Position numbers and translations under genes: made by a program
DNA from: JAEUKQ01 sp964414755
GTDB taxonomy: Bacteria > Pseudomonadota > Alphaproteobacteria > JAEUKQ01
DNA: 37,069 nucleotides
Reading direction: 5' to 3'
Assembly: GCA_964414755.1 (NCBI GenBank)
Contig: CAYPXH010000011.1
Span: forward strand, 1-37,069
The notes under the pieces: model-generated
Databases searched by the model: none
Seen by the model: the letters and a program-made list of their open reading frames with translations, nothing else
Told to the model about the DNA's origin: nothing
Part shown: positions 18,507 through 26,326 of the stretch, in pieces
Layout of the letters: every line of letters begins with the position of its first letter
How positions within the stretch are numbered: the stretch's first letter is position 1

Positions 18507-19079
18507 TTAGGCATGCCCAAAATCGGGGGCTAATTTACTGACAGAAATGCCAATACGTTCTACGGCTGATGACCATTTCTCATCAACATTAAGAGTGTTA
18601 AAAACAAGCGAGTCATCGGCTTGCGCAGCTAACCAAGCATTTTCCTGCAGTTCTTTTTCCAATTGGTGTGCGCCCCACCCGGTATAACCAAGCGATAAAA
18701 GACTTTTCTTAGGCCCCTTATCGTCAGCTATGAGCTTTAATATTTCTAGCGAGGCGGTTAATCCTAATTGATTATTTACCCTGATCGTTCCTGTTTCTTG
18801 ATAATCAAGAGTATGTAATACAAATCCACGGTTTGCCTCAACCGGTCCACCAAAATGAATTGGGCGTTTCACAGGCTGATGTTTGGCGATTTTTAATTGA
18901 TCCAGAATGTCATGAAAGGTAATAGTTTTGATGTGGCGATTGATAATTAATCCCATGGCTCCTTGATCATTATGCACACAAATATAAACGACGGCTTTAT
19001 TAAATCTGCCATCCTGCATCTGTGGCATGGCGATAAGAAGTTGGCCATTTAGATACCCGGTATTATTCAAATACTTCAT
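18507..19079 (-). CDS. YqgE/AlgH family protein
   Basis: UPF0301 family protein; function not settled. Recognised by LNGQLLIAMPQMQDGRF followed by KAVVYICVHNDQGAMGLIIN, by HFGGPVEANRGFVLH, and by SLGYTGWGAHQLEKELQENAW in order. 190 residues, soluble, complete. GGAG five bases upstream of ATG 19079 (on the minus strand) supports the start. It is divergent from the thiol reductase gene with 176 bases between them, which contain a small perfect dyad. Confidence 0.93.
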   Translation of the reverse strand: MKYLNNTGYLNGQLLIAMPQMQDGRFNKAVVYICVHNDQGAMGLIINRHIKTITFHDILDQLKIAKHQPVKRPIHFGGPVEANRGFVLHTLDYQETGTIRVNNQLGLTASLEILKLIADDKGPKKSLLSLGYTGWGAHQLEKELQENAWLAAQADDSLVFNTLNVDEKWSSAVERIGISVSKLAPDFGHA

Positions 19080-19151
19080 GCACGCTCCGCTTCATGATAC
19101 GTCCAAGCTTAATTATACCATAAATGAAATAAAGAAAAAATTACAAGTTTA

Positions 19152-19166
19152 GACTTTGATAAAGTC
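19152..19166. promoter_or_regulatory. 15-base dyad in yqgE/dsbD divergent region
   Basis: GACTTTGATAAAGTC is a perfect 6-base inverted repeat around a 3-base centre, in the only gap between two divergent genes. A -35-like TTGATA (19156-19161) lies inside it. It could be an operator or simply a chance AT-rich dyad. No regulator is recognised. Confidence 0.25.
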
Positions 19167-19255
19167 AACAGCATCATAAATATATCTTGACCTATTGCTT
19201 CTGAAGCTATCCCTTATATGTTAGGATATTATTTTTTACGTATGCGGTTTTTATT

Positions 19256-21397
19256 ATGGTTAGGGTTATGCTGTTTGTAGGAAATTTAATCATTCAAGGC
19301 TTGCTGTTGGTTATGTTTTTTATCCAAACCGCTACAGCACGCCATACGGATTGGTTTTCACAGCCTTATAGCCAAGTTCGCTTGATCGCTAGTGCTGATG
19401 AACCGCACAGCAGCAATATTTTATTAGCCATTGAGATGCGTCTTAATGATGGCTGGAAAACTTATTGGCATAGTCCTGGTGCGGCTGGTCTTCCCTTAAC
19501 TATTGATTGGAAGAATTCAGAAAATGTTGCTTTCATGAATATTGTTTGGCCAACACCAGAACGACATCAATTATTAGGTTTTGATACTTTTGGTTATCAG
19601 CAGCATATTGTTTTTCCAATTGATTGGGCGCCAATAAACCCAAAAGTACCTGTTATCATTCGGCTTAAGGCGGAATACATGATTTGCAAAGATGTATGTA
19701 TACCCTATCAAGAAGACATAGAATTTTTGCTGCCAACACCAGAAAGCACATTCGAACAGGAAAACACTTTTGATATTGAAGTTTTTGGCCTAATAGAACG
19801 TTTTCGTAATCAAGTGCCAATACCAGTTACTGATTCGTCAATTGAAGTTCTAGATATTGCTGTTAGTCGAGGGTTAAATCAGGACACCCTAAATTTAGTA
19901 CTAATGTTAAAAGATGCAAATATCCCAGCATATGATGCTGTTGTTGTTGTGAATGGTGCTGTCATTTCCGATCGTCCTCAATTAAGTCAATTAGGGCAGG
20001 GGCGTTTGCACATTTCAATTCCTATTATTGATGCTATTACAACAAAACCAACTTTTTTAGACAATCAAAGCAAGGTAAACATAACATTATTGCCGGCGGG
20101 ACAGCGCGGGTTAGAAATAATAAAAGAAGTTAAGGATATTGCTGTTATCAATGATCAGATGATCAACAATTCAGAAAACAGTGTCAGTATATGGTATTTT
20201 ATATTGGTGGCACTGCTTGGTGGTTTTATTTTAAATGTGATGCCATGTGTTTTACCGGTTTTATCACTTAAATTAATAAACCTGTTTCAGCACAAAGAAA
20301 CATCCTACCGCAACATAAGACTATCTTTTCTGGCTACGGCTGCTGGAATTTTGTTTTCATTTGCCACTTTGGCTGGATTTTTGATTATACTTCAAAAATC
20401 CGGGCAGGCAATTGGCTGGGGGATCCAATTCCAAGAACCTATTTTTATCGCTTTGCTTGCCTTTATTATTCTTTTCTTTGCGGCTATTATGTGGGATTGG
20501 GTTCAGCTGTCGGGGCCAAGTTTTAATATAACTTTACAGAGAGGCCAGAAAGCCCGCGCACCATCTTTTGCACAGTCTTTCAGCACGGGGTTTCTAGCAA
20601 CGCTGATGGCTACGCCATGTTCTGCGCCCTTTGTGTCAACGGCAGTTGGCTTTGCTTTGTCTCAGGAATCTTTAATATTGCTATTAATTTTGTTGTTTAT
20701 GGGTGTTGGGTTAGCTATGCCATATATATTAGTCGCTGCTTTTCCTGCTATCGCGCACTGGTTACCCAAACCTGGACGGTGGATGGTAACAGTTAAGAAT
20801 CTTATGGGACTTTTATTGTTGTTTACTGTTGGTTGGCTGGTTTGGATTTTATTTGCGATGATAGATGGGCATTGGGTGGCATATATTATCATGCTGCTAT
20901 CTGCCACCCTAATAATGTTAGGAATAAAAAAACGGTATTATAACGGTAACTCTAACCTTACCCTTATCCTAGCTATATTGTTGCTTGTGATGCCTGCTTT
21001 AATATGGACAGCCTGGAACGCTCCAGAAAAAGACACGCAGCTATTATCTGATAATACCGGTTGGGTTGCTTTTAATGAACATGATATCCCTGGTTTGGTG
21101 GCACAGGGTAAAACGGTTTTTGTTGATGTTACAGCTGCTTGGTGTTTAACCTGTATTGCCAATAAAAAATTTGTTTTAGAAGACCCTTCTATCATTGAAG
21201 CACTACAACAAAAACATGTTATTGCCATGCGGGCTGATTGGACAAAACCTGATAATCAAATACTTGAATACCTTAAAAAACTAGGCCGATTTGGCATACC
21301 AATGAATGTTGTTTATTCCCAACATTTGCCAACTGGCCATGTTTTCCCCGTATTGCTGGATATCAATGATGTGCGGCAATATTTGCTTTCCAATTAA
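19256..21397 (+). CDS. Protein-disulfide reductase, ScsB/DsbD type
   Basis: Membrane reductase that passes electrons from cytoplasmic thioredoxin to periplasmic thiols. Order of parts: signal peptide (about 1-28), a large periplasmic domain with the redox pair C144/C148 (ICKDVC), eight membrane helices starting near residue 312 with the paired cysteines C331 (MPCVLP) and C455 (ATPCSAP), and a C-terminal thioredoxin-like domain with C630-L-T-C633. All three redox pairs are intact. The long N-terminal domain (WKTYWHSPGAAGLPL) resembles the ScsB subgroup more than classic E. coli DsbD. 713 residues. Substrates are unknown; cytochrome maturation or copper-oxidase assembly would be plausible. Confidence 0.92.
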   Translation: MVRVMLFVGNLIIQGLLLVMFFIQTATARHTDWFSQPYSQVRLIASADEPHSSNILLAIEMRLNDGWKTYWHSPGAAGLPLTIDWKNSENVAFMNIVWPTPERHQLLGFDTFGYQQHIVFPIDWAPINPKVPVIIRLKAEYMICKDVCIPYQEDIEFLLPTPESTFEQENTFDIEVFGLIERFRNQVPIPVTDSSIEVLDIAVSRGLNQDTLNLVLMLKDANIPAYDAVVVVNGAVISDRPQLSQLGQGRLHISIPIIDAITTKPTFLDNQSKVNITLLPAGQRGLEIIKEVKDIAVINDQMINNSENSVSIWYFILVALLGGFILNVMPCVLPVLSLKLINLFQHKETSYRNIRLSFLATAAGILFSFATLAGFLIILQKSGQAIGWGIQFQEPIFIALLAFIILFFAAIMWDWVQLSGPSFNITLQRGQKARAPSFAQSFSTGFLATLMATPCSAPFVSTAVGFALSQESLILLLILLFMGVGLAMPYILVAAFPAIAHWLPKPGRWMVTVKNLMGLLLLFTVGWLVWILFAMIDGHWVAYIIMLLSATLIMLGIKKRYYNGNSNLTLILAILLLVMPALIWTAWNAPEKDTQLLSDNTGWVAFNEHDIPGLVAQGKTVFVDVTAAWCLTCIANKKFVLEDPSIIEALQQKHVIAMRADWTKPDNQILEYLKKLGRFGIPMNVVYSQHLPTGHVFPVLLDINDVRQYLLSN

Positions 21398-21413
21398 TAT
21401 TTGATTTTTAGCT

Positions 21414-21875
21414 TCACAAGGATTTAAGGGTTAATTCTTCAATACCGCGATTGGCAAGTTGATCGGCCCTTTCATTATCAGGATGACCTTGGTGGCCGCG
21501 TATCCAATGCCAGGTAACTTGATATTCTTCATTTAAAGCATCAAGCTCTTGCCAAAGATCACAGTTTTTTACGGGTTTATTACCTGCATTGCGCCAGCCT
21601 TTTTGGCGCCACCCTCGAATCCATTCGGTGATCCCTTTTTTAACATATTGGCTGTCTGTATATATGTGAACGGGGATATTGCGCCGTAAAGCACTTAGGC
21701 CCTGAATGGCAGCTGTTAATTCCATACGGTTGTTGGTAGTCAGGGCGGCACCACCCCATAATTCTTTTTCTTGGTCTTGATAGCGTAACAAAACGCCCCA
21801 GCCACCGGGGCCGGGGTTACCACGACAAGCACCATCTGTAAAAATTTCAATAACTTTTTTTTGTGTCGACGACAT
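21414..21875 (-). CDS. rnhA: Ribonuclease HI
   Basis: Degrades the RNA strand of RNA-DNA hybrids. The four catalytic acids are visible: D14 (IFTDGACRGNPGPGGWG), E52 (NNRMELTA), D74 (IYTDSQYV) and D138 (NERADQLA), with the handle region W-R-G-W-R-Q-K-G-W between. H128 (RGHQG) is the helper histidine. 153 residues, full length. It is convergent with the thiol reductase (16 bases apart) and divergent from the outer-membrane protein gene. Confidence 0.96.
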   Translation of the reverse strand: MSSTQKKVIEIFTDGACRGNPGPGGWGVLLRYQDQEKELWGGAALTTNNRMELTAAIQGLSALRRNIPVHIYTDSQYVKKGITEWIRGWRQKGWRNAGNKPVKNCDLWQELDALNEEYQVTWHWIRGHQGHPDNERADQLANRGIEELTLKSL

Positions 21876-21932
21876 TTAAAAAAATTTTACTTTAAATTGA
21901 CTAAATTTAACGAATCAGCTTCTTTAAACTAC

Positions 21933-21955
21933 AGCATATACAAATAGTGTATGCT
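21933..21955. promoter_or_regulatory. Imperfect inverted repeat upstream of porin-like gene
   Basis: AGCATATAC (21933-21941) and GTGTATGCT (21947-21955) pair at eight of nine positions across a 5-base centre, about 55 bases before the outer-membrane protein start. It may be an operator overlapping the promoter or a leader hairpin. The TATGCT hexamer on the right arm could act as a -10 element, but no good -35 is present. Confidence 0.3.
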
Positions 21956-22009
21956 AATAAACACAAAATACCAAACGCGTTAACCTAATACAAGAAAAGA
22001 GAAACAACA

Positions 22010-22735
22010 ATGATATTAAGGTCCTTACAAAAGGTAACTGTATTAATGGCAGCCAGTTTGTTTTTGACAACGAACGCTTTTGCTGGAAGCCCCAAAGCTA
22101 CGGCAGCAGCAGATGCTGAACCAACACATAGGTCGGGTTTTTATGTAGGTGTCCAGGGCGGGTTAAATATGTTTAACAATAATAAAACTACCGGCCCACT
22201 TGGTTTTTTTGACTATAAGGTTGGTTACGATAAAGGCTTCACATTTGGCGGTTTTGCTGGATATGATTTTGGCAAGTTTTTTCGTGCTGAATTAGAATTT
22301 ACCTATAAACAGGCAGAAATCGACTCATTAAAAACTTCGTTCCTGGGCTTACCTATTAATTTGCCTATTCAAGGGAAAGTTAAAAACCTGAATGTTATGG
22401 CAAATGCTTACTTTGAGTATCCTGTCAATAGCTTAATTACTCCCTATGTTGGTGTTGGGCTAGGTATGGCCCAAATTCGCGGCACAGGACTTACTTTAAA
22501 TCTTCCGATTATTGGTCAAAAAAGAAATGTTCAGGATACGGTATTTGCCTATCAGTTGATCGCGGGTGTTGGTTTTAATGTGACCGATCATGTTACCATT
22601 GGCATGGATTACCGATTCGTCGATACTTTAAAGGGCAGATTTGAATTAAAGGATGTGTTTTTAGGTTTTGACGCTCCGTTTAAAATGAAGCTAAATAGCC
22701 ATAATTTTATGGTTAATGTACGCTATAATTTTTAG
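22010..22735 (+). CDS. Outer-membrane beta-barrel protein (Omp25/31-like)
   Basis: Predicted eight-stranded porin-like barrel. A signal peptide ends at NAFA|GSP (about residue 25). GFYVGVQGGLNMF is a typical first strand, FGGFAGYDFGKFFRAELEFTY a second pair, and the chain ends in VNVRYNF, with the C-terminal Phe used for BAM-dependent insertion. Alternating aromatic/hydrophobic strands continue through YVGVGLGMAQI and HVTIGMDYRFVD. 241 residues. A strong terminator lies 24 bases after the stop. Ligand unknown; it could also be a surface antigen-type protein. Confidence 0.85.
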   Translation: MILRSLQKVTVLMAASLFLTTNAFAGSPKATAAADAEPTHRSGFYVGVQGGLNMFNNNKTTGPLGFFDYKVGYDKGFTFGGFAGYDFGKFFRAELEFTYKQAEIDSLKTSFLGLPINLPIQGKVKNLNVMANAYFEYPVNSLITPYVGVGLGMAQIRGTGLTLNLPIIGQKRNVQDTVFAYQLIAGVGFNVTDHVTIGMDYRFVDTLKGRFELKDVFLGFDAPFKMKLNSHNFMVNVRYNF

Positions 22736-22758
22736 ATCTGTAGGAATATATTAATACT

Positions 22759-22790
22759 AAAAAAGCCTGGATTTTATTCAGGCTTTTTTG
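22759..22790. terminator. Bidirectional intrinsic terminator
   Basis: AAAAAAGCCTG (22759-22769) and CAGGCTTTTTT (22779-22789) form a perfect 11-base stem with a 9-base loop. A T-run ends the stem on each strand, so it can stop transcription from the outer-membrane gene (+) and from convergent ispH (-). Confidence 0.9.
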
Positions 22791-22797
22791 TTTTAAG

Positions 22798-22848
22798 TTG
22801 TACGCGGTAATTTTATTAGGAATGTGCGTTCATTGTACGCGGTAATTT
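22798..22848. repeat. 16-base direct repeat at the 3' end of ispH
   Basis: TTGTACGCGGTAATTT occurs at 22798-22813 and again at 22833-22848, 35 bases apart. The second copy encodes the last residues of IspH; the first lies just past its stop. It looks like a short local duplication of the gene's tail. Confidence 0.85.
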
Positions 22849-23763
22849 GAAGTGAACATGCTCTTCTGTTACCTTGACTTCTTCAATTGATACCGAAAAA
22901 TGTTCGCGGCAGGCTTCGATTACCTCTTCGACCAAAATTTCCGGTGCTGATGCCCCAGCTGAAATTCCAAGTTTTTTGGTACCTGCCAACCATGACCAAT
23001 CAATATCGGTAGCCCGTTGAGCTAAAGTTGCTTTGGGGCAGCCGGCAGATTTAGCAACTTCCACCAAACGCATCGAGTTTGACGAATTAGGTGCACCAAT
23101 AACAATAAAAGCGTCGCATTCGGCGGCAATAGCTTTCACCGCTTGCTGCCTGTTTGTTGTTGCATAACAAATATCTTCTTTCTTTGGTCCAAAAATTTTG
23201 GGGAAACGACGTTTAAGCACCTGAATGGTTTCTGCCGCTTCATCAACCGACAATGTAGTTTGTGTAATATAGGCAAGCTCGCCAAACGGAACTTCAACCT
23301 TTTCAGCATCAGATGGGCTTTCAACAAGGGTTATCGAGCCATTAGGCAGCTGCCCCATCGTGCCAATAACTTCTGGATGGCTTTTGTGCCCGATCAGCAG
23401 AATATGACGTTTGGCTTGAAAATGACGCTCAGCCTCACGGTGTACTTTGCTTACAAGGGGGCAGGTAGCATCTAAATAAATCATTTTACGTTGTTCGGCC
23501 TGGGCTGGTACCGATTTTGGAACACCGTGTGCTGAAAAGACAACGGGGCGGTTATCGGGCACATCGTCAAGTTCTTCAACAAAAATAGCCCCTTTTGCTT
23601 CAAGCGATTCAACGACGAATCGGTTATGAACAATTTCATGACGAACATATACCGGTGGGCCATAATCTGAAATTGCCTTTTCAACCGTTTGAATAGCGCG
23701 TTCAACCCCAGCACAAAAACCCCTTGGCGATGCTAACATAATGGTTAAAGGGCGTTTTTTCAT
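22816..23763 (-). CDS. ispH: 4-hydroxy-3-methylbut-2-enyl diphosphate reductase (IspH)
   Basis: Last enzyme of the MEP isoprenoid pathway, producing IPP and DMAPP; [4Fe-4S] protein in the cytoplasm. The cluster cysteines are C17 (SPRGFCAGV), C101 (DATCPLVSKVH) and C199 (EDICYATTNRQ). VRHEIVHN, SAHGVPKSV, GHKSHPEVIGT and SNSMRLVEVA are conserved substrate-binding stretches. 315 residues, complete. GAGGAA shortly upstream of ATG 23763 (minus strand) is a good ribosome site. Its 3' end carries one copy of a short direct repeat and is closed by the shared terminator. Confidence 0.97.
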   Translation of the reverse strand: MKKRPLTIMLASPRGFCAGVERAIQTVEKAISDYGPPVYVRHEIVHNRFVVESLEAKGAIFVEELDDVPDNRPVVFSAHGVPKSVPAQAEQRKMIYLDATCPLVSKVHREAERHFQAKRHILLIGHKSHPEVIGTMGQLPNGSITLVESPSDAEKVEVPFGELAYITQTTLSVDEAAETIQVLKRRFPKIFGPKKEDICYATTNRQQAVKAIAAECDAFIVIGAPNSSNSMRLVEVAKSAGCPKATLAQRATDIDWSWLAGTKKLGISAGASAPEILVEEVIEACREHFSVSIEEVKVTEEHVHFKLPRTMNAHS

Positions 23764-24087
23764 TTATTCCTCAATTCTTTTTTTAAAAGCAAACACCAGG
23801 CTTGCTGAATTATAAAATGCCATAATTAATAGACTATTTTAATAAATGCTAATCTAATAATTTTTTTATCAATCGGCAAGGGGTGGTTTTTGAAAGCAAT
23901 TGACAATTTTCGTCTTTCTAGGACAAAAAAGTTAATTTCATCATTGACTTTTCGGCGATATAACGGTGACAATACCGCATACGCCATGTCCATATCTTAT
24001 ATAATAAATCGGATTTTTTGCATGCATAACATACGAAATTTTTTTGTTAAGCGCCTTATAAATGGCATCGCCCGAAAAGGCAATATT
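23764..24087. other. Intergenic region ispH / lipoprotein gene
   Basis: About 324 bases if the lipoprotein starts at TTG 24088. The lipoprotein frame stays open back to a TTG at 23890, preceded by AAGGGG, and has ATGs at 23986 and 24022, so part of this stretch may be coding. The translated extension is basic and low in secretory character, which argues against it. The first ~120 bases (23764-23880) are AT-rich and should hold the ispH promoter. No RNA gene or clear promoter is recognised. Confidence 0.45.
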
Positions 24088-24603
24088 TTGAAGACCATAG
24101 TGCCGACTGTTTTGGTTGCGGGTATTGCGGTGTCGTGTTCGTCGAATAAGCAAAATGAGATAACCCGTGTTGATGCTTGTCCAGCACTTATTATCCCAAC
24201 CGAAGTAGCCAATGTAACCCGTTATGATGGGCGTGATAATGGTTTGGCAAATATTGTATATGATGCAAAAATTGTTCCAACCAACATTTCCTGTGATTCG
24301 CAAAATAACGAGGTAATAGCAAATATCACGCTGCGATTTGCCGTGCAGCAAGGCAAGGCATACAACAGCAAAGATAAAACAAGTTTATCCTATTTTGTTG
24401 CAGTGGTTGATGATAATGACAATGTTTTATCGCGCCAAATTCTTGAACTACGGGTTGTTTTTGCCAAAAATAAAGAGTTTTTGGGCATTGAAGATCAGAT
24501 AGAACAACGTTTTTCGGTGACTGACGCGAAACTTCCCCGATCATACCGCGTGGTTATTGGGTTTGTACCAAATTCCATTGAATTACAGCGTCTTGGGCTT
24601 TAA
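24088..24603 (+). CDS. Conserved alphaproteobacterial lipoprotein, function unknown
   Basis: From TTG 24088 the product opens MKTIVPTVLVAGIAVSC, a textbook lipoprotein signal with the lipidated Cys at residue 17, and AAGG at 24077-24080 lies seven bases upstream. Starts at 24022 or 23890 would give 39 or 83 residues before the Cys, which is unusual. The mature part (about 155 residues) begins with a polar linker (SSNKQNEITRVD), then CPALIIP and a beta-rich domain containing VYDAKIVPTNISC, LSYFVAVVDDNDNVLSRQ and a C-terminal YRVVIGFV. I recall similar lipoproteins of unknown function in Rhodospirillales-type genomes. Two further cysteines (in DACP and NISC) might form a disulfide. It precedes two other envelope genes on the same strand. 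Confidence 0.8.
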   Translation: MKTIVPTVLVAGIAVSCSSNKQNEITRVDACPALIIPTEVANVTRYDGRDNGLANIVYDAKIVPTNISCDSQNNEVIANITLRFAVQQGKAYNSKDKTSLSYFVAVVDDNDNVLSRQILELRVVFAKNKEFLGIEDQIEQRFSVTDAKLPRSYRVVIGFVPNSIELQRLGL

Positions 24604-24800
24604 CAAATTACCAACACCAAGCAAAATCTGGCCTTACATTTTATATTTCTTTATATTTATTGCCAGCCATTTGATGGTGGCATGCGGTTTAAAATGTTGG
24701 GGTAAATTATCACGCTAGACAATATATACCATATTATGTTACAAGCCGCTTGGATTGTACCATGTTTTTCAATGGTTTGCTTAAGTTAAAGAGGGATTTT

Positions 24801-25304
24801 ATGAATATTGGTTGGAATATCAGCAAATTAACAGCAAAAATAATATTATCATTTTTGGTTGTTTATACATCATCTTTGGCGCAGGAAACAGTTGCCCCCA
24901 ATAATGCAACACCGACAACCGTGGTTGAGCGTGAACATGACGAGGTTCCAGGTGTTGTTGTAAGAATTGTCGAGCTCAAGCGCACAGCCAATAACACCGT
25001 TACCTTAAGGTGGGCATACCGTAATACGGGCAGTGATGCTGTTGAGTTACATAGATCGGGTGATTATTACGCGCTGGCTGACAAGCATTATCTGTTGGAT
25101 ATGGCAAATAAGAAACAGTATTTTGGCATTCAACAGAATGGTGATCCGCTAGGTCGCAAGCATGGATATGAAGTCATGCTTGATCCGGGTAAAGAATATG
25201 TAATGTGGTTGCGTTTTCCGGCACCACCAAGCAATGTTGATAAAATTGATGTTTACATTGACCGTGTTAGCGAACCGTTTGAGGCCGTACAAATTACGAA
25301 ATAG
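24801..25304 (+). CDS. Secreted beta-domain protein, partner of OmpA-like gene
   Basis: 167 residues with a signal peptide cut near SSLA|QET (residue 27). The mature domain resembles a beta-sandwich: VPGVVVRIVELKR, VTLRWAYRNTG, then YLLDMANKKQYFGIQQ and MWLRFPAPPSNVDKIDVYI. In other bacteria I recall a similar domain placed ahead of an OmpA domain in one polypeptide; here it is a separate gene 53 bases before an OmpA-domain gene. Function unknown. ATG 24801 is preferred over 24750 because GAGGGA (24791-24796) sits upstream of it and the signal peptide then starts properly. Confidence 0.78.
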   Translation: MNIGWNISKLTAKIILSFLVVYTSSLAQETVAPNNATPTTVVEREHDEVPGVVVRIVELKRTANNTVTLRWAYRNTGSDAVELHRSGDYYALADKHYLLDMANKKQYFGIQQNGDPLGRKHGYEVMLDPGKEYVMWLRFPAPPSNVDKIDVYIDRVSEPFEAVQITK

Positions 25305-25357
25305 TCTTAATCAACAAAGCGTTTTGTGGTTTTATGCGTGTGAAGGGTTGGTGTTTG

Positions 25358-25990
25358 ATGAAATATTGGATATCCTTGCTGTTTTCTGTATTTCTTTTGT
25401 ATAGCCCAGCATTTGGGCAATTATCAACGGATGATACGTTGGAAAACCCCGACCTGGTGGCGATACCAAAAAATCTGGATAGAAAAGTTGGTGATATTTC
25501 GTTTCATATCAGTGATATTTACTTTAATGTCGTCGATGTACGTATAGAAACTTCTTCCATATCAAGCGATGCCCGTGAACTAGCTGGGTCAACTGGTGAA
25601 ATTAAAGTAACCGAGAGTGATACAGAATTAAAAATTGAGATTATCGGTGATATTTTATTTGATTTTAATAAGGCAACATTGCGTTCTTCAGCAGAAGAAA
25701 CCCTTAATAAAATTGCCAAATTTCTAAATGGGCGCAAGGTATCCCTGATACGGGTTGAGGGGCATACTGATTCGGTTGGATCTGCCGATTATAACCAGCG
25801 GCTTTCCGAACAGCGGGCTGAAACGGTTAAGAATTGGCTTGAAAATAATTTAGAGATCGAGCCAACCATAACAACCGTTGGGCACGGGCCACGTAAACCT
25901 GTTGCGCCAAACACGATGCCGAATGGGGCTGATAATCCGGAAGGCCGCCAGAAGAACAGACGGGTTGAAATTTTTATTCCCAAAAAATAG
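25358..25990 (+). CDS. OmpA-domain peptidoglycan-binding protein
   Basis: Secreted protein of 210 residues: signal peptide cut near PAFG|QLS (residue 20), a variable N-terminal part (to about residue 85), and a C-terminal OmpA domain. The domain is marked by ILFDFNKATLRSSAEETL, VEGHTDSVGSADYNQRLSEQ and the terminal GRQKNRRVEIFI; the Asp of GHTD and the Arg of NRRVEI are the residues that bind diaminopimelate in peptidoglycan. It has no barrel and no lipobox, so it is periplasmic or anchored by partners. ATG 25358 is chosen over 25334 because AAGGG (25343-25347) precedes it and the signal peptide becomes regular. Confidence 0.88.
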   Translation: MKYWISLLFSVFLLYSPAFGQLSTDDTLENPDLVAIPKNLDRKVGDISFHISDIYFNVVDVRIETSSISSDARELAGSTGEIKVTESDTELKIEIIGDILFDFNKATLRSSAEETLNKIAKFLNGRKVSLIRVEGHTDSVGSADYNQRLSEQRAETVKNWLENNLEIEPTITTVGHGPRKPVAPNTMPNGADNPEGRQKNRRVEIFIPKK

Positions 25991-26104
25991 AGGTGGCGTG
26001 GGTAATCGTTTGGTCGCTTTTTGATCATTTTCAATGATTAATCAACGGGTTCACAAGACCTATTGACGGCAAGACAAAATTACTGAATTCTATTAGCTAT
26101 GTAA

Positions 26105-26275
26105 AAACGCGCGGAAGAGATCACAGCTGTGACGCCGAAGGAGCAACCGCCCCGGAAACTTTCAGGCAAAAGGACCGCCGTTTTATAAGACTCTGGAAAG
26201 TAGGGTTTATCCCTCACCGACGAAGTAAATCAGTCAAACGAACTGGTGAATCTTTCAGGTTTCCCGACAGAGGGG
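26105..26275 (+). ncRNA. Tandem glycine riboswitch
   Basis: Two aptamers with the consensus features of the gcvT riboswitch. Aptamer 1 (about 26109-26180) has P1 GCGG/CCGC, GCCGAAGGAGCAACCGCC, and GAAACTTTCAGGCAAAAGGA. Aptamer 2 (about 26188-26275) has P1 CTCTG (26191-26195) with CAGAG (26268-26272) and AATCTTTCAGGTTTCCCGAC. They are joined by a short AT linker, as in cooperative tandem forms. The gcvT start lies 52 bases downstream, so the element controls the whole gcv operon; glycine binding usually turns such operons on. Confidence 0.95.
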
Positions 26276-26278
26276 GCT

Positions 26279-26318
26279 AAAGGGCTTATAAAGCCTTTGG
26301 ACCTTACTTTTGAAAGGA
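26279..26318 (+). promoter_or_regulatory. Possible riboswitch expression platform over gcvT ribosome site
   Basis: AAAGGGCTT (26279-26287) can pair with AAGCCTTT (26291-26298), with one bulged G. The same CCTTT (26294-26298) can instead pair with AAAGG of the gcvT Shine-Dalgarno (26313-26317). These are mutually exclusive pairings, and there is no T-run, so control would be at translation. Inferred from base pairing only. Confidence 0.4.
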
Positions 26319-26326
26319 TAAGAAAG

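Noticed and set aside
22798..22848. 16-base direct repeat as attachment site
   Set aside because: The copies are only 35 bases apart, with no integrase or inserted element between them.
23941..24351. 136-residue minus-strand frame opposite the lipoprotein
   Set aside because: It mirrors the lipoprotein gene, has no ribosome site, and its product resembles no family; the plus strand has a lipobox and coding character.
26024..26038. ATCATT-TTC-AATGAT dyad after the OmpA-domain gene as terminator
   Set aside because: The stem is AT-only apart from one pair and lacks a T-run; too weak to call.
26246..26326. Longer gcvT with a GTG start at 26246
   Set aside because: That start lies inside the second glycine aptamer, and the added residues are not family sequence; ATG 26327 has a good ribosome site.
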